Source: Apteryx mantelli (Eukaryota > Chordata > Aves > Apterygiformes > Apterygidae). Taken from it: DNA of 64,000 nucleotides. The stretch's first letter is position 1. Every line of letters starts with the position of its first letter. The notes below the pieces were generated by a model that was not told the origin of the DNA, searched no databases, and worked only from the letters and a program-made list of their open reading frames with translations. Of the stretch, positions 47,601 to 62,809 are shown in pieces. The position numbers and the translations under genes were made by a program. The stretch is taken from the NCBI RefSeq assembly GCF_036417845.1, contig NC_089983.1, positions 24,519,207-24,583,206 on the forward strand. The letters are read 5' to 3'.

Positions 47601-49549
47601 GCTTTATGTGTAATATTTTACATCTCAGTGAAAATTGTGCAGCCTTTTTGTCCTTGATTGGTTTGCAGAAGTGTAATTGATCTAACACTGGTGAACTCTT
47701 GACTGTACATCAGCAGAACTCAATACACCTCCATGTTGCCTTTGTAGTTGGAGCTGTGGTTGTCTGCAGTCCTAGCATTTGGAATATGTAAGCAGCAATG
47801 TAGCAGTAATGTCTGCTAGGAGTGTGTACAGGAATGTGTTTCCCCTGGATGTAGGAAAATGGACATTTAACTCTGAGACCACAAATGAAAAAACTCTTGT
47901 TCTTCTTTCATAGAAAAGATTAACCAGATCAGAGGGATGATCCATTTAACCCACTGACTTTTCTTTGCCAGCAGCCAAAAGCAAATGCCTGGGATGAGGC
48001 GAGTCCAGAGTAATATTTCTCCCGTATGCTCCACCAGTTTCCTGTGACTTCCAGCTCAGGGTCAGAGGTTGTATCTTTGTATTTAGTGCCTCCCCAAGGA
48101 TTTTCCACCCGTGAATGTTTTCAGGCATTTCTTGAACTAAGATAGACTTTTATCTGTCACAACTTCCTGCACGTTGTGTGAAGAATCACCATCTGACATC
48201 CAACAGTTTTGTGTTATTCCTACATGTACTGCATTTAGAAAACAGTAAAAAGTTGTTCCCTATTCATTTTATCATGCTAGTCATTTTACCCCCAAAACCT
48301 TCAGCCTCAAAAAGCTCCCACCTAGAATAATGGTGCTCGCCGCTGTAACCTGTCTGCTTTGGGGGCTTCTGCTCCCTAGTGCCCCAGCTTCTGCCTCGGT
48401 GGTGCCTTTGGTCTTACCTGCCAGTCAGTTTTAGCTGCCCTATCTGGAGGGAAGGAAGGATTTGAACCACTTTTTTTTTTTTTTTTCCTAAGTTCTAGAC
48501 TGCAAAAGCACATACTACATTTTTGTTGTTCCAGCAGTAATTGTCATGTATGTCTAGAACTGTTTTTGAAAGTCAGGGCAGAACTTCAGGGCTTTTTTAC
48601 ATTTTGATGCCACTGCATTGCTGGAACATGAAAGAAGTTTTTCTTTTGTTCGACATTGAACGTAATTGGTCTGCTTTGCTGATGGTTAATTTTAGCAAAA
48701 ACTGTTATTGTCCTTATGAAAGATTTCAGAGCTCTCTGAATTGGTGTGGATGTTGGGCAATGTCATATTATTAATAAGAGACCTTAGAACAAAGTATAAA
48801 ACATGTCAGGTCACCAATGAAAGTAAGTCAACAAGGATAACAATTGTTGTGCAGCAAGATTACATATTCCAGAGTAAAGTTGTCTAGAACTATGAAAGCT
48901 GAAGTAATTTAACCAATTAATGATAATGATTTCATCTTTCTCCCCTAGCTTGAAAACACTAGGCTAGAGTTAAAACAATCAATATTATGACGATTTTCTC
49001 AGTCAGAATATTGTTGGAGCTGTCAGAGATAACTGAGCCACAATGTTCATAATCATGAATGTGGTCAGAGATTTCAGCACAGGGCACATGCTGCACACTT
49101 CAGGTAACTCTTCACAGAGCAGGCAAGCTGTGCTTAGACAAATATTTCCTCTGAACAGCATAATGATACAGGCAGGGGCACCAGGAAGAACATTTAATTT
49201 AACAGTGCTTTGTGAAAGCTATGAGTAAGCACCTTTATTGTCAGTTCAGTCTGTGGGGAAATCTTTTATTTAGACTATTTATCCCCATACATTTTTCTGC
49301 CAAACAAAAAATGTTTATACTGGCAACTATCAAGGCTACAGTCTTTGAACTAAACATGACATGAATTTAACCTTAGTGTTAGTTTGCTGGCAATTTGCTA
49401 TCTATGTGGTAGCATGGAATGAATACAAACAAATCTTGTTTTTTTTTCTGGTTTAAAAAAGTAATTTGCTGTATAAAAATGGACTAGTAGAATTTTGCAA
49501 TGCTGGTGTCATGGTTACAAGGCAAATTCAATGATAATAACTCTCTGGT

Positions 49550-49880
49550 GTGACAATAGCTCTCAGGTGTTGTGGCATGCTTTTACCCCAAGAGATTAGT
49601 GGGAATGCTGTGGAGCTGTAGTGGACAGGGCGCAGTGCATAGGGCTGGGTGGTGGGTCCCATGGTGAGCATGGGACAGACCAGCATGGAGTCGCAAAGGG
49701 TCCTGGAAGCAATGCCCAAGGATTTGTCTGCCATGCACTCAGGTGTCCAAGGGGGATCTGGACGTGCCCTACAGCCCTGCAGTACGGAGGGGCTGGGGCA
49801 TTGCAGGCTGAGCTGGAACAGACCTCTGGGCTTGACTAAAGGAGCAGAATAGCTGCGAATATGACACCTCTTCCCACTAA
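49550..49880. other. GC-richer islet of unknown origin in PDE11A intron 2
   Basis: About 330 bases with clearly higher GC than the flanks and open frames on both strands. The longest is on the minus strand, about 128 codons, with no recognisable protein. It may be a diverged transposon or retrocopy fragment. Not identified. Confidence 0.4.
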
Positions 49881-51275
49881 GGAGAGGAGGGCTTGAAAGC
49901 AGGACGATTGCCAAGATACGTTACCATAAACACAGTCTGAATTTTCCTTTTCTGTCACACGCAATAGAAACCACGGTTCACATTGTTAGCAGGAGCAATG
50001 TACTCACTTTACTGCTTGAATCACAAAGGTTTTTAATCCATTATAGCCAGAGGTTTCAAGGCTTGTCCCTTAACTTGAGGTGTAAAGTCTTGAGATCTTA
50101 ATACTGAATGTCTGGAGGTTTCATTTCTCAGTGATGGCCAAGACAGTTGCTACCATGCTAGACATGCACAGCAGCTGAAATGTGACCTCACAAATACTGC
50201 TATCGCAAGAAGGATAAACTCTGATTTTTAGTCTCTTAATATCAAATAATTCTGCACTTCAGAAAGTCAGCAAAAGTTGACAGAGCAGTAGGTTTGAGGA
50301 TGACTTGCAAAAGGTGAAGTCTGCCTGCAGGAGTGTTAAACTGTCAGGTTGGCAAGAAACTTTTCACTTACAAATTAGGGCAACAAACAATTGTATCTAA
50401 TTGAAGTTTCTGAAAAGCTGACAATGTGCAGACTGTATTTTTCCTTATAAATGGAGAGGTGATCTCTGGTTTTGAGTGCTTTCATGAACATCTGACAAAA
50501 TCTGACCACAGCATGATAAACTCAATAGTTGCTGCCTTCCCAGACAGTTTATATACAGATGAAAGCATTTTATTTTTCCGAACTGTGTTTTGGGAAATCC
50601 CTCTGAGCAGGGAGCAGAGGCCGTTCCAGTGAGAAGCAGAAAGGTGTAAGCCATCATAAGAGCCTGTAGAAATGGTAGACGCGAGCTCATTCCATGTGCT
50701 CAGCTCTCAGTCTTTAAGAGGTCTGAAGTTGCTGCACTGATGTTTACTTTTGGAAGAATAAAGACTTTTTTTTTTCCTCAAGCTATCAGAGTTTCTCACG
50801 GGTTCTCTAAAAATTAGGTTGAGTTTTCAGAGAATAGTGGAAAAGAATGGTAAGCCTATATATTCTGTGTGTAAGTAGGATTTAATATATGTTAATTAAT
50901 AAAATTATTATTCCACTGAGGAACTATTCAGTGATTGTCTTCCTCACTGTAAATATTAAATTAGTACATTCTGAACATTAAATCAAAATACATCAATTAT
51001 TTTTCATCAGACACTTAGACTTTTTATTTTAATAACTATGAGAAATTATTTGGATTGATTCTAATTTAAGATCATAAGCTAGTTTGTTTTACATTTGCAT
51101 GGCTGTATTTTGCTTTTGCTGTCAGTTTTATGGATTTTTATGAGAATAGATATGTGAAGTCAAATGTGAAGATCTATTTTTGCTTACATACAAAAATTAA
51201 TTTAGATGTTGATGCTTGTAATGGCATGTGATATTGAAATTGAAAATAACTAAGTAACTACTAAAAATATCGAGG

Positions 51276-51298
51276 AGATTCTGTTTGAAACAGAATCT
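51276..51298. repeat. Short perfect palindrome
   Basis: Eleven-base arms (agattctgttt and its exact reverse complement) separated by one base. A hairpin or inverted-repeat remnant in intron 2; no function is known. Confidence 0.9.
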
Positions 51299-54200
51299 GC
51301 TTTTCTGGTCTCTCTCCTGTAATTCTGACACAAAGTTAATCAGGTGGTGTGACTTTACGTGAGTATGATTATTAAAGCCATGCAAGCGAGTATCAGGAAC
51401 AATAACGCAAATGTTGCGTAGCAGTGTGTGTATATCACAATAGCAGAGTTATGGCAGGAGAACTGTTGATTTTAAAGAGAAGTGCTCTGCATTCCCTTTT
51501 CTCTCCAGGAGAACACTTGTAGTTTCTTGAGCCATCCTGCGTTCTGCTTTTCCTGGAAGGCTTCTGTTACTGATGGAGCAGGGGGTGTCTGTTGCCATGC
51601 CTAATTGCAGGGGTATCATATCTTTGTTAGACTGGCATTGTGCCTACTGAATTAATGCTCAGTTAGGTTTTGATCTTCTCATTCTTACGTTGCATTAATC
51701 CAAGCTTCACATTGGTGCCTAATCTTTTCCACTTGCAGTTGCTATCACCAAACCCCAAGAATGGGTTGGTTCTAAAATAGCATTGTGAAGCACACGTAGG
51801 AATGCCGAAACTGTTGTGCTTTTAAGACAGCTTTTTGCCGTAGTTTCCTTCTGCAGAGGAGGAGAAGTGGAGGCAGAAAAGGGCAGGATTGGGGGAGTGA
51901 ATAGCTGGAGGCAGATTCAGGCTGACGGCCCGGCAACAAGTAATGGTGAAAGCATGCACTCCCGCGTTCCTGAGGCTCGACACCCATTTCCCACCAGAAA
52001 AGGGGGTTTCACCCCCTCTAGTGGCTTGCTTTCTGACTTTAGTTGTGGTATGAATATATAATTAAATGAACAAGTATAATTACAAAGCAATGCCTTTCAA
52101 TGGTTTGTTGTGACTCTCCTTTAGCTTAGGTCTTCTGCTATTTAGTGTTTGGGGGTTTTTTGTTTGTTTTGGTTTGGTTTTGGTTTTTTGTTGTTTTTTT
52201 AAGCACTGCAAGATGGCAATGTATTTTGTAAATGTTAATTAAATATAAATCTAGTTAGCCGTATTTATGCTTTTTCCATTTTTTCGACAGACTTTTACTC
52301 CACACCAGTGCAGCTCAGCTCTAGCCTAACAATGCTACAAGTGTTTGCAGCTCTCAGATGCCAAACCAGTGTTACATGTTTCTACAAGAGCGTTCAAACC
52401 CTTCCCTGCTTCACAATCACATTACATAAGTAGAACTAGCCTATTCACACTGCCATCAAGTGGATGCAAGGTATTATAACACCAGCATTATGTTTGGTTT
52501 GAACAGCTTTCTCGGGACTTTTGCATTACATTAAAATCTTAATAGATCTAACTTCACTTAGTTGCACATCTGTTGATTCTGACAAAACCTATCGAGGTGT
52601 CTCCTTTTTTCCTGCAATACTGAAAAAGCAGAGTTAGTTCTCTGAAACCGTGTGTTTTACTGAATTATGAAAGCACACAAAAAGCTCTGTAGTTTAAGAC
52701 TACAGCTGACTCTACATATGATGTTGAATTTATATCCTTATGATTGTGTATAAATTACTGTGAGACTTCAGTTGCTGTAGACTGAAATACTCAAATGTTA
52801 GTAACTGCCAGAATTTAAGTTGCCTTTAAAGTTCTTTTCAGAACCTTCAAGGGATAGCGTTTGCTTTCTTAGCAATATTTTGCTATGTCTTCTCCTTTGG
52901 TTTTGTTGTATAGCCTCAGACCTTATTTGCCTCACACTCTTCAAAGACGTTCTGAAGGTGACGAGATGAGGTGATCAGATCAAAAAATGGACTCAGGCAC
53001 CTAAATCAAGACTTATGTGTGCTTCATGCATCTCCATTCAAAATTGCAGTTCTGAAAACCTCTGCCTTATGGCTACCTACCCCAAGAAGTGCCTTAAACT
53101 CACTACCTACCTCCCTGTTCATCCACAAAGTTCTTCAGAGTGTCTGTATAAGTTGAAGAGACCTCACTCAGTCTGGGCTTTTATCTGGCAGCATCATCAA
53201 TAATTCTAATTGAACAACCTTTTCCTTTATTAGGCACTGAAAATAACTGAACCCTGTCTAATAAGTGAATTTTTAGTTACTTATAGCTGTACCACACTTT
53301 CAATGTTTAAATTTTCCATACTGGATTTTTTCCTCAGACAGAGCCTCTTGTATTTTGCCTGTTATTTTAAAAATAGTTTTAGAGAAAAATATATTATTTT
53401 GCCTAGGTTAAAAAAAATTTTTTTCCTTTGTCAAGCTCTTATACACCAAGGTTTTAGAATGGGAGCCTTGAAACTTGGCTGTGAGCTGGGATGCCCATGG
53501 CTGGATACATGTGTGTCACAGGTACTGTGAGGAGCCCATTGCTGTCCAGGTGTGCTTTAAAAAATAAAAAAAAATTACCAAATTGCATCCTCAGATAATT
53601 TTGTTGCATCGCTGTCTTAGTTTATAGATCTTTCTACATCTCTTTCAACTTTCTTCTCCCACTTCAGCAGCTTGTATCATTCTCTGTCAAAAGGCATTAT
53701 ACCCTGGTGCTGTATATAAAGTCTTTCTTCACTCAGTGAGTTCCCTCTTGTTGTTATTTTTTTGCTTATGCCTCTTCTCTCCCTATACTTTGCGCAAATA
53801 TGCGTATGCACTGTGAAGGGGGTAGAGCTCTCAATAGGCTTGCTGTTCAGTAAAGTTCAGCATGTTGTCACTTCTTACTGAAACACTGAGACATGTCCCT
53901 GACCGAAAAGGTCATTCCATAAAATATTCTGGTGTTACAAGAATTTGTGCATGTTCAAAGGACCGTTACATTTCAAACCAGTGAAAACTGCTACTTGAGG
54001 TTATCGCAAGCTGGTGCCCTTTGTCATACAGAATTGTATGTGACACGCAGCATATATCTCCACTTTCAGATATTACCAGAAATGAATATATTTAGTCTCC
54101 ACTAAATTATTTGCACACAGGGACAACCAAATTTTAATTCATCTGTATAATGTACTTTTCAATATCTCCTTTCTTTTTGTGCCTTTTTTATTTATTAACC

Positions 54201-54703
54201 TTTTTTGCCATTTTATTATAGTACTGTTTATAATTTTCCTTTATTTCATGATCCTAACTCTGTTGGAATTTGTTTTTTATTCATTCAGTACCATTTTATT
54301 TCTAAACTTATTTTTCTGTAATACAAAGGGATTTTTCCCTTCATTTTCTGTTTGTTGATCCTTTTGCATGTTGATTCTTTTGTATGTAAATGGCATTCTT
54401 TTCTTCTGTCTTAACTGTCCTTTTAGTGGTATGCCTTTTTCTTCTTTACTCTCAACCCTTCTTTCTTCCAAACTGGATATTGAGAATATAATGTTCCTGT
54501 ATTAAGAAAGAAAAAGAAATCTGCCTGTTTCTAGCATTGATGAGAGACCTAGTATTGAATGGAAAAATAAATTAGTTAGAGGTTAGTTGCATATTAGTTG
54601 ATCTTGTCCAGTGCAGTGGTTCATTCCTTTGCGTACTGGTGGTTTGCATAGAACTGCAAACATGCCCATTTATTTTCTGGTTTTGAAAGGTGTGGTGGGT
54701 TTT

Positions 54704-54707
<4 letters not shown>

Positions 54708-54734
<27 letters not shown>
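54708..54734. repeat. (TTTTG)n microsatellite
   Basis: About five tandem GTTTT units flanked by T runs in PDE11A intron 2. Confidence 0.9.
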
Positions 54735-56751
54735 ATAGTTGAGAAGTTGAGGCAGTAGAGTAGCAGTTGAAATAACAGAAACAGACAAAGGAAGCAACAC
54801 AAAAACCCAAAGGAAGCAATGCAAATGAAAGCTCTAGCAGTAAAAAAAAAACCCAAAAAACTGTAGGCACAATATCTCAAAAAAGTGCAAAAAAGTTAAG
54901 GAAGAAAAAAAATAAAGATGAAAATCAAAATAGGCAGGAAGAATGGAAGTAGTGATTCTCCTTTGCCAAGACAAATTGGAGCACTTTGCAAAACAGATCA
55001 GCAAAAGGGCAGCCCATCTATTAACCCAAAAAGGGAAAGGGGACACCAGGCACAAAGAAGAGAAAAGCAGTTTTGATCGTGGTTGCAGTAGTGGAGAACG
55101 TGCATCACAGCAAACGTTGGGCAGAGAGAGAACCCAGAATTGTAGGCCGTCTTCTGTTTGCCAGTCTAAATAATGGCACAGCCACGGGCTGGCTGAATAT
55201 GCTAAAATATCCTGGGGGAAGTAATGTAACTTGAAAAAACCCTGATATCAATTGACTTTCGTGTACAGGGAAGTCTAAAATTTGTTGAAAAAAAAATTAT
55301 TCTCTTGAAATCATAGGCACAGCCACAGGAATTTCAATAATGCTTGCTTCACACCCACCCAGAACTTAATCATTATGATGTTCAATTAGTGATAACGAAG
55401 TTTTTTCAGTGGTCTGGAAGTGCTTTCATTCTAAATCTATGTTCCCTTAGCTTTTCAGGCCAGCATGTGTGAAAAATGGGATGTTGAGGTTAAGATATAG
55501 GTGTATCTTAATGAATAGTTCTCTTTTAGTCATGTTTTCATCAATACTAATAGTTTAAGAAAGCATTTGTCATGATGCTAAGTGCAAAAATACTTCAGGG
55601 TAATTGATGCTTTGAACTAGAGTAGTAACAAACTTATTCCTAACAAAACTTATTTCTAAACTACTCTGTTATTCTGACCTCTCATCACCCAGCCCAAGTT
55701 ATCTTCAACAGTCCGCACAGTCTGAACACTAGTGCGCACAACAGCAGTAAAAATGTTATATGCAAGTTTATAAAACTCTCTAGGAAGTCATGTTTTCACT
55801 CTTTCTTTTTGTATGTAGCTGACAGCTTTGATTAACAGACCGTTAATGCTTTCTCCAGAGCCTTAAATTTGTTTTGTGTTTGTTGTAAAGATGAGAACAC
55901 TTCCTGCCCTAGGTTAAATTAGACAAAAAGAAGTATATGACAGGGAGGGAGATTAAATAGTAGTTAAAAAGAGGCAATCCATAAAACAAAGTGGTACATT
56001 GGTCTGTTTAACTAGGTTGTCAAAGTGCTCTTGGGTATTATATCATCTGTTTAAAAAAGCGAAATAGAAGGTGATAGTTCTAATAAGGAAGCTAATTTCT
56101 TTTATGACCCTTGAAACTTTTTTATTTAAACTTAACTAAAACTGTTTACCAAATACTTACTACTGACACTGTTGTTTCTCTGACAGAAATGAAAAGAATG
56201 CCATTTATTTATATGCAGGATCTCTAGTTTTTTCCCTTGTTGTTTCCCAGTTCTCTGATCTATTGGTATTAACCACCATCTTTTATTTTGCAGAGGGTTG
56301 CTGCAAGTAGATCCTGAATTTAACACTGTGTTTAGACATAATCACTATATCCATATGGGCTTCTTAGTGTGCTTTTGATTCCAGAAAGGGATCCAGGTAA
56401 AATTTACTCTAGATAAAATGCATCAGTTCACTCAAAACTTGAAATCCAGGGCTTGGACTTTGGTGTTCATTTAACTGTGGCAGCGCTCAAGCTGGGATCT
56501 GGCGTTCCCCTGCTGCACTGAGGTTGCAAGGGCAGGAGCGAAACTTCATTTCTGCACAACTCGGCTCCTCCTTGGACTCTTTGTGGGAAAGTTCCAGAGG
56601 CTAAACATGTAAATAAAGATACTGTATGTTTGCATCATCATTAATATGTGCTGGTCTTGAATAGCCCTGAATGAAGTTCTATTAAATTTTTTAGTTTCTC
56701 TTTAGGAAATTTTATGTAATACATTGTCTGTTTCAGGCACAAAATACACAT

Positions 56752-56778
56752 TCTCTCTCTCTCTCTCTCTCTCTCTCT
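56752..56778. repeat. (TC)n dinucleotide microsatellite
   Basis: About 13 uninterrupted TC units followed by an A-rich tract. Likely polymorphic. Confidence 0.95.
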
Positions 56779-59700
56779 AAAAAAGAAAAAAAGAGCTAGT
56801 CATTCTAATGATAACATTTTCAATATGGGTGTTATGGAGATGATGAAACTTCTGCTTTTGTAGGGACATCATTGGTTTATTTTTTGAAATACTGTACCTT
56901 CATTATTTCATATATCTATAGATTTTTACCTAGAAGCCCCATCATGGGCCCAAGACCCCACTACAGTAGGTGCTGTACAAGAACAGAAGGCAACTTCTTC
57001 ACCAAAGAGAAGGTAGTAACTATTACAAAATATGACAGATGGGGTGTAGTAAATATGTGTCTGTTGATATTTTGGTAGGCTCCTGTAGACCTTTTGGGCA
57101 TTTTGTGGGAATTTAATTTTTGTGCTTTATAAATTCTTTGGCTGAAAGTAGGCCACAAAAAGAAATGTCAAGGGAAGAGATAAAATCAAATAATAGTAGT
57201 CATAGTCAAGTAACTGTAGAAGTGGCAAACTTTTCACCTCTACGAACTGGAATACAGGCTGGCTCAGGTAATCACAGGATAGTAATACTAGGTCAAAATT
57301 TGGATCTAGCCTTTCCAGGGACAGGGTGACAATTAGGAACCTCTGTTTGCCATATTTTCATTAATGCAGTTGTATTTTAGTGGCTGGAATATAAAAGAAG
57401 GGTCCTGATACAGTGTTCCTGTTGCATTAAACATGTATCTATCTGGGGTTTCCAGCTGCAGGTACAGTGAAACCATTACTTTGCAAATCAGCCTCTGAGG
57501 TTTGGGTGATATTCTAACAAGCTGATGCTTCAGTGTTTTCTAGTTCTAGTATCTAGTTTTCTAGTATCTTAGAACTTTAAATTCCTTTCTTTCCATCAAA
57601 TCTATATATAAAAAAAAGTTTTCCTTATATAATACCCATACTACATGTTTGCAGGAAGTTCTCTTAAAATCAGTTCTTTGGAATGCTTTGGGTTTTTTGG
57701 AGCAGGTTCCTAAACATCTGTTTATTCCCGGTTCATATTTTTGGGTCAACATACTTTAGTATGCCTTTCCTGCTGGTATCCCTGTTAGCATACCAGGTAG
57801 TTTTTCATCATAGGCAATAAGTATCCCGTAACATAGATGTAGACTGATGTTATTTTTCCTTCATTTTGTGGAGTTATGTGGATTATTTTGGGTAGGAAAT
57901 TTTATTTGACTCTAGCTGGACAAATGCAACTGCAGTATTTGGGGAACTAAATGCTAAAGGAAAAAAAGGTGCTCTTGATAAATTATGCACTGTTAGCTGT
58001 AGTAATAAAATGTATTAAAATATTACACATTGCAGCATATAGGCATACCTATATAACCTCTATTGACGTTAATAGGAATCCAAGATTAAATCCATATGCA
58101 TTATCTAAAGACACTTTTGCTATGATCTTTCACTATCATTTGTTTTCCCTTCTTATTATGCAATTGTGCAAACAGATATTTAACTTTCTAAAATTAGTGA
58201 AGAGAACGAATAGGTACACCTCCATCAGTCACTTTATATTAAATTGTTAGTAAAGCCATAATAATTAATTAGTATTAAAGTCATGTTCAAGGTATCATGC
58301 TACTGAGGGTTATAAAACACATCAGAGTTGTGGGGGGACAGGATTTTATTGGTAGTTGTAAGCCATGAGTATAATAGCCTATTTACCTGTAATTTGCACT
58401 GACTTCAGAGCATACCACAGACAGAATTTGGCTCAAATTGTTAGTCATCAGCTGAGAATCTGGGCTGCACCTGGCAGAAGCATTACTAGGAGGTAGAGGA
58501 AGGAGAGACTTTTTTAAATTTTCAAGATTATTTGGTACTCGGGAGGTCATTGCAGACGTTAGCAGGCATTAGAACAGTCAGAAACTCAGCAGCTCTGATT
58601 TATTGCAGCTTCTCTGGGCTGTCTCTGCAGTCTGCAAGAGCTCCGAATGCCACCTTGCAGTCTGGGCTACTGCCTTATCCGTGTACACGCACAATTCTCA
58701 CCCGCGTGTGTCTGCTTTGCTCCTGTATGCATCTTCTCCTTTGACTTATGGAGAAGGGGAGGTGTCAGTGGTCTGCTGAGTTGAGCCTGGGGGAGAAAAG
58801 GTCAGAATCTGTCCATTTTAACTAAAATCCCTCTTTCAGTTTACAGGGAACACTCCATTACTCTTTGAGAAATGCAGTCTGTTTTCCAGATTAGGGTTTA
58901 ATTATCTACTTGTCTTTTAATGCTATTGAAGTAGGACCCCAATTGTATTTTGTATTATACAGTGTAACACCAATAATTGGGATTAATACAATTCCCCAGT
59001 TGTATTAACAACTGTAAGAATGTGCACAGCCCACACCGAAAGAGCTCTCAGGCTCTCAGTTTATAGACTTCCATGCAGTTGGAAGTAAATGAATGTGGTG
59101 TTCTGCTGTATAGTTGAAATCAAGGGACTTTTTGTCTCCCTGTGTTTTATGGTGTGAGTCATCTGCACAATCACAACAGTGTTCTTATTCATACCTCAAA
59201 CAAGGAGAGTGCTTTTCCTTTCATTAGTTAATGGAATAGTAAGTGCATGATAAATGTGCATGTCGGTATTGCCAAGTGTTGGTTTAAACCTTCTTAAAGT
59301 TGGTAGCTTTACCCGCTGCTTTTCATTTTTTGATAGCCCCATGAAGCAGTTAGGCTCCTTTGTGGAATATAAGGCTCAAGACAGCAGATGTTTCCGAATG
59401 GGCATGCACTTATCCCCGCTCAGAACAAAGGTGCATACGCTGAACGTGCCTGGCTCTTTTGAGAAGCCCTGTGTAAGCAGAAATAACAGAGCCGTTCATG
59501 GGCATGCACTAGTGAGATGGCCCTGAGTAAGAGAGGAAGAAAACTTGTAGTCCAAAGCCTAGCCGAAAGAGGCTTAGCACTTAGAGCAAAGAAACCTTCT
59601 CCTGCTAATTTTCTGCTTGGTTCATGGTGATGAGACTTAATACAGTCTTTATATAAAATAATGCTGCTTCAAAACAACACTTGCTTCTTTCATCTACTCC

Positions 59701-60144
59701 TCCTTTTAATGAAACCAGCTTGCAACCACAATTAAGCTGACTAAATGGATCAAAAAAGAAGGGGGTATCAGTGTATTAAATTTAATGCTTCTATCTGTCT
59801 GGATAAAACTAGTAAATGAATACCTGCTACCTCAGCGTTACTTTTGCCCTGGTCAGAAATAGCTCCTTCTACTCAATGACACAAGGCCCTTCCCAGCTTT
59901 GGAACATCAGAAGACTCATGCATTTGATGAAGAATTTCACTATGGCTTTCGTCATAATGAATCGCCATTCATTATCTGACTTTTACTTTCAGAAACCCAC
60001 AAAGTGTAAGATGACTGATGGCTCCCCCTTTACATTTCTCTTGTTTATGGGAACACAAAATAAGCACAAAATACCAGTTTGCTACTGGTATTAATGTAAT
60101 GCTGTTCCAGTTGTCTGTCTTCATATACTGTGCGGGAGGGAAAG

Positions 60145-60163
60145 CTTTTTTTTTTTTTTTTTT
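60145..60163. repeat. Poly-T run
   Basis: About 19 T residues in PDE11A intron 2; a homopolymer with no recognisable retrocopy body beside it. Confidence 0.8.
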
Positions 60164-62809
60164 AATAAGAATTGCTTACAAATTCAAGTGTCGCTTTCCC
60201 TCAGTATTCTCCAGTAGTCACTTAAAATCCATTGTTTACATGGAATGTTTTCACTGGTAAACTTGTTTGCAAGAATGTCAGTGGAGGCTGAACACTTCTG
60301 AAGGAAATCGTTTTTATGCTCAGAATCAAGCTTCATCAGTATTTATTTGTGTATATATTTATTGCAGTTAGTCTCCTATCTCTGTTGTAGCCACTGGTGA
60401 AAAGTCAAGTGATTGTTTTGTTATGGTAGGAAGCATAACGTTTGTCATCATGTAAATACAAATTGCAGATGACTGTGGAAGTGTCAGTTTTCAAAACACT
60501 TGTCCACACAGTGGGCAAAATTTTGGCATGGAAAGCTATGGTTTGGTTCCTTGACTTTAGGTTGACTTTATGACGCTTCACTTACCAACTGTGGTCACCT
60601 GAATACAGCAGTCTTTACTGAGACGTTTCATCCCAAGCAGATCGTAGAGCCTTGTCCCTGGTACTCAGAGCCCTAGAAAAGGGGAACGTGAATGTTTTTT
60701 TTTCTCAATTGCAGAACAGTGAAAAGGTCTGGCACTTCTGAAGCCCTGGGCTGTGATCCACAGCGGTAACCGAGAGAGAAAATAAGCAGCGCTAATCCAC
60801 TGTTTTGGATGTTGCGCAGCTTGGAACGACTGGAGGGGCAAAGGAGGAGCTGCTTGGGGGAAACAGGGAAGAATGCATCACTTGTGCAGACAACTTCATC
60901 AATGTGAAAATTTGAGTTCTTAAGACATATGGAAGCAGAGGAAAAATCTAAAGGGAAGATTATTTGGGAAATAATGACATTTTGTTCCCTGCCCTCTGTG
61001 GTATTTTAGTAGTACTTTGAAATCTTACAGTGACTTTCACTTAGAAGCAGTAGGTCACAGTAACGCGGTGAGTTAGTTAAGTGTAATTGTCCTTTGTTTT
61101 GCAGAGTAGGTTGTTGTTTTGACTATGGTCATGCAACACATAAGCGGTAGAGCTGAGAAAGAAACTAGAACTCTGTTTACTTCCTTTGTGTCCTAGTCAT
61201 TAGAATTAATCTTCTTTTCCATGAATAAGAGAGAAAATAAATGTATGATGATTATATTCTCAAATGTGACCATCTCAGTCAGCGTAAGTACAGCTTAAGA
61301 AGAAAATGAATGACTGAATTCAGTTGAAAGGAATGCACCTGTGCTAATTTTGAGTCACGGAGGATCTGGGACAGAAGCTTTGAGTTGTTTGCTCTTATTC
61401 TTTTTTTTTCTTTTTTTTTAAAGCACATCCCTGGTCTAGGTCAGCCTGTAATACTCATATTTTGTCTTCTATGATTGTGTGTATATAGGCAAATTTCTAA
61501 ATAAAATGTTTATAGAACTAGAAGTAGGAACATTGAATGCAGTGGTTTGATTCATGAATTCATTGCCTAGGTGATCCTAGGAAACTGAATGAGAAAAAGA
61601 ACAGTTGGAAGAATGTGTTGTCACCTGATGTAGTTATATGTTGCCTTAGATGTCTTTTAGAATTCCACAAAATAGAGTGGAGGCACTAGGCTCAATGATA
61701 TATAACTGTGTTTCAGAGAGCCAAAACACATATAAGATAGCATAACCTCGTTGATTCAGAATTGATTTTTCTTACTTAGCAAGTGTATTTAGTCTCTTGT
61801 TGCAATGAGACATTGCTTCTGACAGCAATTAGTTCTGACCTTGGAGAACCTTTGAGTAAAGTTTGTTCTGAGCTTGGAAATAATACTGTATTTCAACTTT
61901 AATCGGGAAATACGAAAACTACTCCCTTTTTCTGTTTTTTCTTTTACCTCTTGTTTATTTCCTTTCTATTTTATGTGCATGATAACAGCAGATGGTAGCA
62001 GATGGTTACTTGACTTATCATGATACAGGTATCATCTGTATAAATTTGCCAAATACCAACTAATGTTATGCTGGTCTTTATAAAATAATCCTAACTGTAA
62101 TGTGTAGTACTCACTGTATTGCCAGCTTATGGATGGAATAACCGAGAGTTTCTGTTCCTGCCTGGAACACTGTTCAGGCATTGATGCTAAAGGATTTAAG
62201 GTGATGCAACAGTTTTGTCAAGTGAGTCTTCTTGACTTAACTTTTTATTTGTGTATAGTTTAATATTTGACACTGTTGCCATTCCTTAATTTGATTCTTC
62301 TCCCTCTTAGATAATCATGGTAAAATAAAGGTGACAACAGCTTGCCCAAATCTGAAAAAACATATGTTTAATTGCAACAGTCAGACGCTCTTTCCAACTC
62401 TACTGATGATTCTCTGATAAACAGAGGTGTGCGTTAAATTAAATATTCACATCTACTGTATTGCTTTTAATTCGTACTGTTTGAGAGGTTACAAAATCTC
62501 CTCATTCTTGGTTTTACCAGCCTAGTTTTCTGAAACTTAGCTCTACTGTGTAGTGTGGTTGAGGAGTTTCTCTTCTGTTTAGGTGTTCATAAAACTGATT
62601 TAGCAGAAGCCACTAGAAGCTTCAGAGCCCTTGCAGAATCACAGGTCTCAAGAGCAATGCACAGGAAGGCCTGGGTAATGCCTAAGGATAGGAGTGGTAC
62701 TGAGCTTGGGGTGGCGTGGAACAGCACATTATGTCCACTTTCCTCATCTGTGAACTCCATACTGAAGTGCACAGAAACACTGAATTTGATCATTGTATAA
62801 ATCACAAAA

